Of a DNA stretch of 64,000 nt, positions 22,738 through 34,191 are shown piece by piece (position 1 is the first letter of the stretch; every line of letters starts with the position of its first letter). The DNA comes from Desmodesmus armatus (taxonomy: Eukaryota > Chlorophyta > Chlorophyceae > Sphaeropleales > Scenedesmaceae), in contig VIIQ02000555.1 in NCBI GenBank assembly GCA_007449985.2, positions 496,001-560,000 of the forward strand, written 5' to 3'. The notes under the pieces are model-generated. The model had not been told where the DNA came from. It searched no databases and worked only from the letters and a program-made list of their open reading frames with translations. The translations under genes were made by a program, and so were the position numbers.

Positions 22738-25222
22738 TCACCGGTGCTTGTGCTGCAGCTGCTCCAGCTGCTCCATGTCGATGGCGCATGCGGGTGGCGA
22801 CCCCGTGAATGACTGCACAGGGGAGACAAACGCACTGCCTGGCTGACTGCCCCGCTGCAGCATACTACTGCTGCCGCCCCCACTCATGCTATGCCTGAGG
22901 GGACTAATCAACACCACCTCACGCTCAGCATGCCCAAGCTCCTGCATCTCTGCCGCACCACCCTCTCCCTCCTGCAACACAGCCGTCTTGGGCTTGCAGC
23001 AGCACCTTGTGCAGGGCGCAAACATGCGCCTGTACCACTTCTGCTGGTGGCGCGCCTCTGCAGCATCTAGTGCTGCTGTGGCAAGCTCCAGGGTGCGCTG
23101 CATCTCCTCAGTGAGGGGCACCTCACCAGAGCAGTGCTTGCAGCGGGTGGCAGCCATTGAGATTTCCTCAAGGCAGAAGGGACTGCAGCCAACACCAGCA
23201 GCACACAATGCGCATGCGTCTGAGCACAATGCAAGCAACTCAAAGCTGACCCATCAACTGCATTGACACATGAGTTGCATACAGCAGTTATATGTCATCA
23301 TGACCAATCACAACCATGACATGCTAGGCACGGAAATCTCTTTGCCAGTATCAACCGAGCTGCTCAGAGAGACTGAGCTGCACTCAGCATGCAACTTGCA
23401 TTTGCAGGCTGCAATTGGTATAAGTGTTTTACAACTCAGGCTGTCAGACCAGCAACCGTGCTTGATTGACTGCATGTAGGCAGCAACAGTAGCTCACCAA
23501 TCCCGCATGATGGCCTTGTGCTTGAAAGCAGCAAACTGCAGCTTCTCCCTGCAGACATCATCACACATGAACTGTCAATGGGTTTGCATCGGTTGACCAA
23601 AGCTCAGTGCCTTACACTTGCAGGTGGCGCCCACGCTTCCAGTACAGCTGGAGTAAGCAGAGAGCTGATTGGCCCAACATATGCAGCACCAATAGCTGCC
23701 AATAGCATGCATTGCTGCTGGGACCCTGCCATGGCATGTAACAGACTTGGTTGCATGGCGCAGTTGTGAATCAGGCTGCTTTGCTGAGTAGCGCCAAAGC
23801 GGAATGGTGCTTACAGTGGCACAACCACACAAAAGTATAGCGCTGCAATGACGAATATGAAAGTAAAGAAAGCGTTGATGAAGTCACCTGCGCCAACACA
23901 GCACATGACAGCAAATCACAGCACAGCACATCACAGCACAGCATGGCGGCACCTGGCATGCATGCATCCAGTTACCAAACCATCAGCGGGCCAACTCTGC
24001 AAATATGCAGGTGGCTGCCGTGTGCATGTGTGCTTGCTGCTACACAGGCAAGATGTTTGTCATGTGGATTTTTGCTGGCGCTGCCCCAACTTCCACCCCA
24101 TGGTTGCTGCTCACCATATCCAAACCGTGAGCTGTTGATTTCAAAGTAAAGGTCCGCAAAGTTTGAGCCTGCAAAGATGGCTGCAATCAAAGGGGTGATG
24201 AAATTCTGCAAGCATACACAGAGAGCAACAGCAAGCTGGAACAGCATTCAATTACTTTGATCAATGCGGCCCTGCCCTCATACACAGTGTGTAATCATGA
24301 GGAATCCCTGGATGGTGCAGCTCCCAACCCAGCTGTTGATTTTGTCTGTTGTACAACGAAAACGATAACCTGGGCATTCTCAAAATGGTGATGAAGCAGC
24401 TGGCCTGTGCAGACCCAGCCGTGCAAGCACCACCCTGCTGACATGCCCCGCGCAACCTGCCCATTTGCAGGCCTGGACATGGAAATGCCTGACGTAGTTG
24501 CTGGTGTTGCTATCCAGCTGCATGTTCAGTGCCAGGACCAGCCACCCTTTCACGCCCACACGTTGGGTTTGAAGTGGATCCCATTGAAAGTCAGTGGTGA
24601 TCACCTTAGTCATGGACTCAATGAGGCTGGTGAACGCTGATCCCAGCACCACAGCAACCGCCAGCTCCACCACAGTGCCTGCGTACAATCAACATCATCA
24701 GCACGTGACAGGCAGTTGGTTGCCAGCACTGCGCTGTGGCCTGAGTGGCCAAGGGGTAATGTTGCAGGTGGGAGGGATGCATCCCTCCATATGGAGGACA
24801 TGCCTTGACACCACATCACGTCGTCTACGTGTTGATGCTGAAAGGCACGCAGATAGAACAATCTTAAAACCAATGCCAGTCTGCTGTTGCTGTATCAGTG
24901 GGGTGCGGTACGCGTATCAGCTGATTGCATGTTCATGTGTGGGTGAGGCGGTTTCCATGCCATGCTCACATGGGCACCTGCTGTTGCAGTGGTGGTGGGA
25001 CCACACCGTACCTCGCAGTATGAAGTCACGAAAGCCCTTTCCAAGACTGAATACGCCTGTCAAGCCTGTGTTTAAGCCCGTGTTGACAGCTGTAGCTCCC
25101 GTGTTGGCCACAGCAGCCACTCCTGTAGCAACTCCTGACTGCACTGTCGTCACCCCAGACATGATGCCCTTGCCGATAGCTCCAAACGGCTGGGCAACAC
25201 CTTCCAGCTTTATGCGAGGCAT
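22738..25222 (-). CDS. mscL: MscL-family large-conductance mechanosensitive channel (6 exons)
   Basis: Exons 25222-25012, 24678-24605, 24205-24115, 23887-23815, 23548-23498 and 23182-22738 join through GT-AG introns to 945 nt, 314 aa. After an N-terminal extension of about 60 residues (Gly/Val/Thr-rich repeats) comes GKGFRDFILRGTVVELAVAV, VLGSAFTSLIESMTK and FITPLIAAIFAGSNF. These match TM1 and the loop of MscL. TM2 is DFINAFFTFIFVIAALYFCV. The end of TM2 leads to KLQFAAFKHKAIMRD, a CPFC...CKHC cysteine cluster as in many MscL tails, and an unusually long C-terminus of about 100 residues with a second Cys cluster (CTRCCCK). MscL pentamers open under membrane tension to release osmolytes. The family is mainly bacterial. 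Cell location here (plastid envelope or plasma membrane) cannot be told. Divergent from MYG1. Confidence 0.85.
23899..23946. repeat. Short CACAGCA-type tandem repeat in an intron of the channel gene
   Basis: Imperfect repeats of CACAGCA / CACATCA in the intron between 24114 and 23888. No function suggested. Confidence 0.6.
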
Positions 25223-25669
25223 GGTGTTGGTTTGGAGACCAGATGCCAACCAGGCAGTATCAGGTGTGCACCACGTGGGTGCGCACAGCTGCTGCCAGCA
25301 GTAGTAGACAGGGTGACCAAACTCTTGCCTGGCCTGAGCTGAGTGGATACTGATTGAGCTCAATTATGTTTCACTGGTGTTTCAGGGACCATACACGTGC
25401 ACAATAGAGAATCAGAAGAGAAGACAGGCAAACTCACTCAGGTGACTCAACAATCAGTGGCAGCAAGGGCCCACAATACTTGACTGTAGCGTCCTCGGAC
25501 GAACTCGAAACGCCTGATGTTATTGAGAGAAACCGCTTGGAACATTAGTTGCTGTACGCACAAGTCCTTCTTCATGTTTGAAAGCAGATCAGAACCCTTG
25601 CGACCTCAGCACGGATAGCCCATGATCAGGGCCCCCTAGGCTGAATGTTTGATTCGAGTGCACAAATAG
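25223..25669. promoter_or_regulatory. Divergent promoter region of MscL (-) and MYG1 (+)
   Basis: 447 bp separate the two start codons, so both promoters and 5' UTRs must lie here or in upstream non-coding exons. No named element could be identified. Confidence 0.4.
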
Positions 25670-28600
25670 ATGTTGGGTATGCTTCGACGTGGTGTCGTGG
25701 CCGGCCGACCAGCAGCAGAGATCATCACCAGAGCAGCAGTTCACAGCTCAGCCATGGCGACGAAGCGCAAGGCTGTCAGCATTGGCACACACTCTGGGAC
25801 CTTCCACTGTGATGAAGCCTTGGGCTGCTGGATGCTCCGGCAGACGGAGCGGTTCCAAGGTGATGCCCAGCAGTTGGGGCCAACGTGCAACCTCCTGCAT
25901 GTGTGCCCCCCACTCACTCCTGCCTGGCTTCCTTATGCAGCTGATAAAGCTACAGGCTGTGTAATTATCACAACTGTATGCTCGCTATCACCTTCTATGC
26001 TGCAGACTGCAACATTGTGCGCAGCCGTGACCAAGCCGTGCTGGATGAGTGTGATGTGGTGATTGATGTGGGTGGGGTGTATGAGGCAGACCGTGATCGC
26101 TTCGACCACCACCAGAGGGGCTTCGGCGAGGTGTTTGGTCATGGCTATAACACAAAGCTGTCCAGCGCAGGTAAGCAGCCGCTGCTTGTAGTGGTTGTGG
26201 CGGCGGGTGGGGGTGGGGGCTCAACAAGCAGCACAGCTACCTGCTACCACTGCAGTACTCCTGCTGCAGTCGGTTCAGTTACCCCATGCTACTGCAGTAC
26301 CCTAGTGTCGCTCCAAATGCTCAGGCACCAGCAGTAGCCTTGTCATGGCAGTGTGCCCTCAAGCTGGTGAAGCACCCAAATAATATTGTTGTGAAGGACT
26401 CCACCAGCAGCGCATCAACACCAACCGTCGTCTGTGTTGTCTGTTTTGCTGCTCAGGTCTGGTGTACAAGCACTATGGGCGTGAGGTCATTGCCCGCCTG
26501 GCCAAGCTGCCCGCAGATCACCCAGATGTGGAGACGGTGTACCTGCAGGTATGGAGGTACTAGTTGTTATTTCGGTGTCCAAGGGGGCGCACCCCCCACC
26601 AGCTGGCCACGCACAACTCAGTCGAGTCACCCCGACTGCCCGGGGGCCGGAGGCTTGAGCCTCACCGATGAGGGATGCCTGACACACCTTGTAGCCAGGA
26701 GGTGCCCAGCGCCCGGACCAAACTCGCACTATTTGTTGCCCTTGTCCCGAGCAGGAGGGGGAGGGGGTAGGAAGGAGGTGCCATATTTGGAGCCTCAGGA
26801 AGATGCTCGCACCCCCTGGGAGCTGCCCATGGTATTACTATTGGTATTGGCCGTGCATGGGTTGGCTTGGTGACCCCAGTAGACAGCGGGTGGACACCAG
26901 AATGGGGGGGGGGTGCACAACCGACTGTGATGCCATGGCTTACACCAGCCATTGATATTTCAATCGCAGCGGTTTGGCAAACGATCATTACGACCCCCTG
27001 CCCCCAGCTAACTGTGTACGGAGCCCCCCCCCCCCCTGCGCCAGTCAACCATGACTGCAGGCAGGGGGCAGCCTTGCGTGTGCCTACCAGGGTGCATGGA
27101 CATGCATGGTACACAGGCTGTCCTGCAGCAGCCTGACAACATGCTTCGCTCGTGGGTTCAGTGTGTGCGTCTGACAGTGCTGACTGTCCTTGAAAAATAC
27201 GTGCAGGCTCCCTGCGTGTGATCTTTAAGGACGGTCGGCACTGCCGGACCCATGCAATGGGTCAACTGGGTGAGAGCATGTGTGCATGGTGTCTGTCCGT
27301 GCTGGCCTGTGCTGTGTTTTGGTGATAAGTGTCTGCAATGCACTAGCTTAGTAAGCTGGCTGTAGCGTGGATGTACGGACTGTGTTTGGCGCTGTGTTGG
27401 TTGCAGGTTTACAAGAACTTTGTGGAGGCTGTTGATGCGATTGACAATGGTGTCGCGCAGTTTGACTGTGACGGACCAGCAAGGCAAGCAAGCAGTGACG
27501 ATGTGCTGGCAAGGGCAAAATTGCATGCGCAGCAGCGTGTGTGTGCACACAGGGTGTGCAGCTTTGATCAACTGCATAGCCCTGCTGCTGCCTTCGTGAG
27601 CCAAATTAGTCCTTCTTGATGCTGGCTGTACTGACTTCACTGCTGCAGCAAATACAGCAGCAGGTCCTGGCGTTTCCATGCTCCACACACTACAGCAGCT
27701 GACTTGGTTATTGTTCACCCAGCTGCATTGTAAACAGCACTGCAGGTGTTTTTCAGGTGCGTCAGTAATATGGGGTATGGTAGAATGCAATTTACAACCT
27801 AAACACCCCCTCTCAGCATTGTGTGTTGTTGGTTGTGGTGCTGCAGGTATGTCAGCAACACTCACTTGGGTGCGCGTGTGGGGCGGCTGAACCCCTCATG
27901 GAACCAGCCCTACAATGATGAGACACTCATGGCAGGATTCCTCAAGGCAGTGGAGCTCACAGGTACGGCCTGACTGGCAGTTCAGCAAGACTAAATACAC
28001 GCACACACAGCTTGTTCACTCTGTGGTGATGTGGTTTGCAATTGGGGGTTGTCTTGTGGCAGGCAGAGCGGCAGTGGCAGCTGCCGAGCGCTAGCATGTC
28101 GGTGGGGTGTCTGAGCACTAGACATTCATTATTTTATCGGCAGCAGTTGCTTCGCTCAGCTGATTCACTAGTGCAGTAAGCCCCAGCTTGTAGGGCGGCC
28201 TTGGAAAGGGAAGCATACCTGCTGTACTTTTTGTACGTACACCTAGCATATTTTCAGCATGTGTCCCGCCACGCTGCCTCAATTAGCCGGTGCCACTCAG
28301 CTTTAGGTACAGCACGGCCCTTACAACCTTGTGTGCTTGTGGCTGCTTTCTACATGCTGCGTACTTGCATTGTGCAGGTGGTGAGTTTGCAGAGGCGGTG
28401 CACTACGTGGCAAACGTGTGGCTGCCAGCCAAGCAGGCGAGTGCCAGGCACCACTTTCTTCACGTCTATGCTAGGACACAGCACAGGCATTCTGCACACA
28501 GTGCAGCTGAGGTGCCTCTACGCTTCACCCCATTCAAGGGGCCCTGCCCCATCCACCTGCGTGAAAGGCTGCCTCTCCTGCTGCCACTTGTGTGCACCCC

Positions 28601-29021
28601 TCAAGCACACACTTGCTGCAGTGGCTGTATAAAGGTGACATCTGATGTCCAGAGATGTTGAGTAGTAGTCTTGCATCATCACGCCATGTGCAATCAGTTT
28701 GGCTGTCACGTAAGTGTTCATGCCTGGTCGTGTGGGTCATATGATGTGTGCAGGTGGTTTCCGTTGCTGTGCGTGAGCGCCATGAGGTGGACCCCAGTGG
28801 TGCCATCATAGTGCTCAAGGTAGGGAGGGGGAGGGGGTTCGCTGCACATGCCAAGCGCAACGGGCTGTGCCTCTAGCACGATTGTTGGACTAGGTGCACA
28901 AGCAAATCTGGTATACCTGCAAGGCAGAGGAATTGTCTTGCGCTCCTGCCTTGATTTGAATGCTACCCTGTGCAGACGTGTCTAGCAGTTATGCTCGCCC
29001 AAGTTACTTCATGTGTTTACC

Positions 29022-29063
<42 letters not shown>

Positions 29064-29894
29064 AGGGTGGAGGTGTGCCCTGGAAGGAGCACTTGTTTGA
29101 CTTGGAAAAGGAGCTGCAAGTAGACACACCAATCCTGTGAGTTCAAGGCTGGATTGTGCTGGTCACAAGGCTGGCTACTTGTGCTACTAGTTGAGCAAGG
29201 TTGCACTATATGCGATAGGCTGGCATGCATGCATGTTATGCCTGTGCGCATTCACAACAACCTGTACTTCTGTCAGCTTTGCCAGAGTATGCCAGGTCTG
29301 TCAGGTCAGTTTCACTACATGTCACAATGCTGCCAGCTGTCACCCACCCCACTTGTGCACCCATGCTGCTGCAACAACCGCTGTGTTGGCTGCAGCTATG
29401 TGCTGTATGAAGACGAGCGGGAGAAGAAGTGGCGCATTCAGGTGATTGTGCCGCAAAATGTGTTGAGTAGAGGCGTACAGTACTGCTTGCAGGGCTGAGT
29501 TCGTCTGGTGCAGCACCAATGGCATGTTCGCCAAGTCAGCCCCAAGCTGAGCCAGCCTGGCTGATTCGATCTACTGATGCGTGCTTGATAGCCTGAATGA
29601 TAGTAGTCGTCACCTGTAGCTTGAAGGCTCTCAGGGCTTGACTGACTGCACATCCTGATCTTTCTGCCCGTGTCGCCTTTCTGTCGTCCTTGCCTTGCAG
29701 TGTGTGCCGCCGACTGCCGCCAGCTTTGACCAGCGCAAGAGCATGCCGGACTCATGGAAGGGCCTCAGGGACGACACGCTGTCAGCAGCTTGCGGCATTC
29801 CTGCCTGCGTGTTTGTGCATGCCAACGGCTTCATCGGGGCAATGCAACGTATGAGGGCGTGCTGGAGATGGCAAGGAAGGCTGTGGCAGCATGA
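25670..29894 (+). CDS. MYG1: MYG1-family exonuclease (10 exons; 1-nt frameshift near the 3' end)
   Basis: Exons 25670-25859, 26006-26170, 26457-26548, 27407-27483, 27847-27962, 28378-28436, 28754-28819, 29066-29136, 29396-29441 and 29701-29894. The upstream ATG adds MLGMLRRGVVAGRPAAEIIT, which looks like a mitochondrial presequence. A second ATG at 25754 starts MATKRKAVSIGTHSGTFHCD. Family signatures are GTHSGTFHCDEALG, DVGGVYEADRDRFDHHQ, YKNFVEAVDAIDNGVAQF, GRLNPSWNQP, VPWKEHLFDLE and CVFVHANGFIG. MYG1 proteins are DHH-like 3'-5' RNA exonucleases of nucleus and mitochondrion. Introns 4 and 6 are GC-AG. At 29836-29839 a G4 run reads where the family needs one more G. With it the ending is GNATYEGVLEMARKAVAA and stop at 29892 (358 aa); without it the frame runs to 29967. 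Confidence 0.9.
29025..29063 (+). repeat. (CTG)n microsatellite forming the 3' end of a MYG1 intron
   Basis: About twelve CTG units run directly into the acceptor CTGCAG|GG before exon 8 (29066). The repeat takes the place of the polypyrimidine tract. Confidence 0.8.
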
Positions 29895-30424
29895 TGCAGC
29901 ACTGGTTATGTGGTATGTGCTGACGCTATCGCGGTGTGTCGACAGGGAGGGTGCATCAGGAGTGTAGCAGACAGGTGTTCCACGGGTGGCGTAAGCGAGA
30001 TCACGGTTTGGTACTGACTGCACAGTGTCCTGGTGTGTCAATGAGCAGAAGGTGTTACACGCGGTGTCAATGTTGAATCGGATCGGTTCGCACAGATGGG
30101 TGGGCAGTGCCCAGAGTCAGCACTGCTTTTTGCACACTTAAACAGCACAAAGCCCGCGTAACACCTGTCTGCTCTATTCAGTCACCGCAAAGCCTGGGCC
30201 CATTGTATGTCAATGTAGCAACATGGTGGGGAAAATTGGGTCACAAGTTTGCCCCAAGCCAGCACAGCAACCCAACGCTGAAGGGAGCTGATTAACACCT
30301 CATGACAAGCCCACAGGCCTTTGGAGCAAGACAGCAGAGGGTGCCCAGGTGTGAGGGCTCCATTGAGCGTACGAAATCGCAGAAGCCAGGCGCAACCACC
30401 CCAGTTCTAGCCCAGGGACCCATG
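29895..30424. other. Intergenic / old repeat sequence
   Basis: No gene. Short stretches at about 30047-30058 (reverse) and 30158-30170 resemble the CCGTGTAACACCT terminus of LINE family A and may be old insertion scars. A segment at about 30405-30425 matches 61905-61926 in reverse orientation, so this DNA may belong to the same degraded element. Confidence 0.35.
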
Positions 30425-31646
30425 ATGATGATGATGATTTGTGTTACATTGGGGCCTGTCAATCCAGACCATAAGCTGCCGACCAGTGGCAACCGGGGAC
30501 ACCAATCCATTATCCCCCCAAAAGTAACAAGGCGCCACCTATGACCTGCCTTTTTCAGCAAGTACCTGCGATACACACAGAGTTAACTGACATGCAAGCA
30601 TGTGCAAGGCATCGAGCATGGAAAGATGCGGCCTTGTGAAGCGCACATGAACATGGCAAGCATGACTCAGTGACAGGCTCTTGCTGTCCAGTGTGAGCAT
30701 GTACAAGTAAGAGTGCAGCAAGGCTGTGCAAAATGCAAGCAAGACAAGTACACATTCACACTGCCTCCTCAACTTCATTAGCCAAGCATGTCGGTGTATG
30801 CATCAGATGAACAAGGAAACAGGGGCAAATGTCAACAGAGAATCAGTCAACTGCTGGCACAACAACAACACGGTGAACACTCAAGGCCGAATCCCCAGAC
30901 ACACACAGAAATGGGTGGCTAGGGGAGACCTGAGGGAACCAGGACTTGGGGGCTGCCTCTAGGGCCACAAAATCCTCCAAAAGCTCCCAAAAGTAGGACA
31001 CTGCTTGCTGCTGAACCTCAGCCAACTGAGCAGCAGCAGCCTCTTGCTGCTGCTGTTGTTGCTGCTGCAAAAGCAACTGTTGACGCTGCCGTATCTGTTG
31101 CTGATGCTGTTGCTGAGTAGGAGTAAGAGGTGCAGGCTGAAAAATGTCAGTGATGCGCATTTGGCCATGTGGGACCTGTACCACAGCAGCCCTGAGGGCT
31201 GCGGCTGTAGCTGCACGCTGCTTTTTCTGCTGCACACCAATCTGGCACGCTGCTCTACGGCCCAAGTCCATGGCATTGATAGCAGCAAGGCAAACAACCT
31301 GCCACACACCCTTGTGCAGGGTGCAAGCAGTAGATACACCTCTAGGCCGCTCCATGAGCAACACATGCCACGGCCTCAAAGCACCACAACACCACCCACC
31401 CGACAACTGCTGCGTCAATGCCTCGACAACCGACTGAGCCACAGGGCAGTCCCAATAATGATGACGACGACCTGCGGGTAGGCCAGTAGGCCTAGGGCCA
31501 CACACACACTCGCCCGCCTCCTGGTGTAACCGCTCACCACAGGCCAAGCCATTCAAAACCAGGCGCCAATACACCTCCTTAAAGCTATTATCCCACCGCA
31601 CACGCCAAAGCTGGCGTTGAGCAGCATTCACAGCACCAAGATGCAC
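30422..31646 (-). mobile_element. LINE family D, 5'-truncated copy with C-terminal ORF end and 3' UTR
   Basis: The frame 31646-30843 (267 aa, open at its 5' side) matches the C-terminal part of LINE ORF2: LWRVRWDNSFKEVYWRLVLN, then a C-V-C-G ... H-H-Y-W-D-C zinc knuckle of zf-RVT type, then GVWQVVCLAAINAMDLGRR, which parallels WDMVCLAGIGAVDFGRR in family A. A Gln-rich insert follows. The 3' UTR runs to TGTAACAC and an (ATC)n tail at 30422-30439. RT is missing because of 5' truncation. Confidence 0.75.
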
Positions 31647-32387
31647 GCTCGTGGTTGTACAGACAATGTGGGAAGTACCAGCGACCCAGGCAGCAGGCGG
31701 ATTGTATTGTGCGTGTGGAGTGAACGAACTTACAGACGACTAGTTTCGCCTTCTTCAAGGCTCATCAGGTCTAAGCTCGAAAAACACACGCAGCATGCAA
31801 GTATAGGACTGGCATGCAAGAGATAACAGGTGCAGTGACTGTCAGTGTGGGAGTGGTGGTGTCAACACCTGCTGATATGCTGTAAAGCATGCAAACCACA
31901 TTTTCAGACAATCAGCACACTGTTTCAGTGCCGTGCCCTGATCAGGCGCGCTCCAATAGAGCGATTCTTGGTGTATGCAACAATCAGCTTGGCGTCAGTG
32001 CCACCAAAGATGGAAGCAACATCTGCCTCATGCTTGTGAGCTGCATATACACGATTCAGCACTGCTGCAACTTGTGCAGTCATTTCAAACTGCCCATTGG
32101 GCAGGACCAGCACAGGGGCCATCCCAGCCTTGGGCTTGGGGCCGGTGGTGGAGTGCAACAGGCGAACACGGCATGCATGATCCACTGCTGCAAACCACTT
32201 TTTCAGCTGGCTGACAGGATATCCCCGATCAACAAGGCGCTGCATAAACAGCGCTTTCATGCGATCAAAATCAGCTGGGAGGGTGTTGGTGACAGCATAA
32301 CGCTGTAGCTCGGCTTTGATGAAACCTTTGAAAACACCCCTCCTGTGGAAGGAGAAATAGGGGATATACATGTACTGGTTGTGGGGC

Positions 32388-32671
32388 TTGTACATGCTCA
32401 CACTGGACAGCAAGAGCCTGTCACTGAGTCATGCTTGCCATGTTCATGTGCGCTTCACAAGGCCGCATCTTTCCATGCTCGATGCCTTGCACATGCTTGC
32501 ATGTCAGTTAACTCTGTGTGTATCGCAGGTACTTGCTGAAAAAGGCAGGTCATAGGTGGCGCCTTGTTACTTTTGGGGGGATAATGGATTGGTGTCCCCG
32601 GTTGCCACTGGTCGGCAGCTTATGGTCTGGATTGACAGGCCCCAATGTAACACAAATCATCATCATCACGC
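32388..32671 (+). mobile_element. LINE family D 3' fragment, inverted relative to the copy at 30.4 kb
   Basis: About 280 bp nearly identical, in opposite orientation, to 30712-30425. It ends TGTAACACAA(ATC)n. It splits the reading frame of the Penelope-like remnant, whose frame resumes on both sides (NPDAMSV before, YKPHNQYMYIPYF after). Confidence 0.8.
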
Positions 32672-32791
32672 TCATTGCATCAGGGTTGCCCCTATCCAAC
32701 AAAGGAGCAAACTCATCCACAAAATCCACCTGATACGACTTGCGCAAAGAGTTCAAGGGCCGTAATTGAAGCTCTGTACCCAACTTGACAG

Positions 32792-33792
32792 AAGAAGAAG
32801 AAGAAGGGGTTACAGGGCGACACACGCAGCTACGCTGCAACGACACCCAGCATCGGAAGGGAACCAAAGTCCTTTGCAGGACCTACAAGGACGGGAACAG
32901 ACAGCACGGAAAGGAGAGAACCCGCCACCAGAGATGTCTGCAGAGGAGACTGTCTGAAAAGAGGGGACCACAGGCAAGGCTTCAACCCCACAAAGCCAGC
33001 CACACAGACAAGAGGGCTTCCACCAGTACCAAGCCGAACACACACCCCCATGCCCCCGGGGCGACCACTTCGAACACAATGTGGAAGAAAGGCTCCAGCT
33101 GTGCTGCGATACACACCCCCAAGACAGGTGCCCGGGGTGTCGGAGCGACACCTTTGTATACCGGGCTGCCCCAAGTCAGCGCGCCCAAGCACCTGCACCG
33201 TTCACAGGCCAGCAACACTGCCCCCTACAACCAGGCCCAAGGCCACTGCATGGCCCTTGCCTGTGTTCTGCTGCCACTGCTGCTGCACACCAGCACCTGC
33301 CTGCTGACTCAGCGGACTGCTGCTGATCCAGCCAAAGCTGCTGCTGCTGCTGCTGTAAACGCGACAAAACCACGGCACAGCGAAGACAATCAACACTGTG
33401 CGTGATGCTGCACGCCAGCTGCTGCTCAAGCTCCAGCTCCAGCTCTCCAGCTACTGCTGTCAACTGCTACTGCCCCACCGGTCAGACAGCCCACTGTGCT
33501 GGCCAAACGCTGGTCCGAAACAGCCCCAACACAAACACAGAGACCAACAAAAACAAGGGACGACACAACAACCCCAGCGCGCGGCCTACGTGAAAGACCC
33601 ACGTCAGCACATCGCGATGGCTGAGCTCAGCCCGTGCTGCACAGGCTGCCTCCTGATCCGCGGCACAGACACAAGAGGAATAACTACTGACTATAATAGG
33701 GGCGAAACACACCAGCGAGGCTGGGCTGGGACAGCCCCTGGCACATGTTGCAGCGCCGTGCTGATGCGAGGCAGTTTTACGGCATGCCCAGG
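32792..33792 (-). mobile_element. Element C copy 1, 1.0 kb, with 12-bp target-site duplication
   Basis: Bounded by CCAACTTGACAG at 32780-32791 and 33793-33804. The minus strand begins CCTGGGCATGCC and ends GCAGCGTAGCTGC...TGTAACCCC(TTC)n. Copies at 46268-47265 and 52895-53906 start at the same base, so this looks like the full-length form of a dispersed element. Its frames (for example one containing CLFLLVSVFVL-like residues) lack a start and known domains, so it is probably non-autonomous. Confidence 0.85.
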
Positions 33793-34093
33793 CCAACTTG
33801 ACAGTGAATGCACCAAGAGTGACCGGGACACGCCTACCAATTTTCCAACCCATACATGCTGCCATGTCACTCTCAACCTGCAATTCCATACCATGTCCAG
33901 CCTGGGCACCTGACGGCGCCACCAGCCCGTGCATGCTTCGAAAAAACCTTGATGATCATGATCAGTATTGAAACCGATGAGCGTGTAGCTGGGCTCAATG
34001 GCCGCTCCCTGGAGTCGCGCGCGGACGGTCAAATTTTGGTCAACTTCGACCGTTATGACTACACTTTTGAATCGTAATTGCATCTGTCCACCT

Positions 34094-34165
34094 GGGAACT
34101 TGGTCTAGTGGTATGATTCTCCCTTTGGGTGGGAGAGGCCACGGGTTCGATTCCCGTAGTTCCCC
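34094..34165 (+). tRNA. trnP-UGG: tRNA-Pro (anticodon UGG)
   Basis: Perfect cloverleaf: acceptor GGGAACT/AGTTCCC, D arm with AGTGGTA, anticodon arm CTCCC-TTTGGGT-GGGAG (anticodon TGG), T arm ACGGG-TTCGATT-CCCGT, discriminator C. A Pol III terminator T5 follows at 34171-34175. Identical to the minus-strand copy at 46137-46066, including the upstream CATCTGTCCAC. Confidence 0.97.
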
Positions 34166-34191
34166 ACTAGTTTTTCCTTATCCTGTTGCAT

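Larger units (their letters stand above)
31925..34073 (-). mobile_element. Penelope-like (PLE/DIRS-type RT) element remnant, interrupted twice
   Basis: Read from 34073 down, frames give RLQGAAIEPSYTLIGF, WWRRQVPRLDMVW, VTLGAFTVKL|GTELQLRPLN (interrupted by element C), FVDEFAPLLDRGNPDAMSV| (interrupted by D), YMYIPYFSFHRRGVFKGFIK, FMQRLVDRGYPVSQLKKWF and a last LIVAYTKNRSIGARLIRAR. The order Y-x-P...S-x-H, gfI..El.RY, RGYP and a final R-aromatic/L-v-rAR resembles the region after the palm domain in PLE and DIRS reverse transcriptases. No catalytic box or GIY-YIG motif was seen. A related copy in plus orientation starts at 61656. The family call is inference. Confidence 0.5.

Noticed and set aside
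26561..26860. GC-rich segment of MYG1 intron 3 with a GATGAG core, considered as a hammerhead ribozyme
   Set aside because: The core CUGAUGA...GAAA and flanking stems cannot be assembled.
32345..32555. Plus-strand frame shared by 30.6 kb and 32.4 kb, considered as a duplicated gene
   Set aside because: Both are the 3' UTR of LINE family D.
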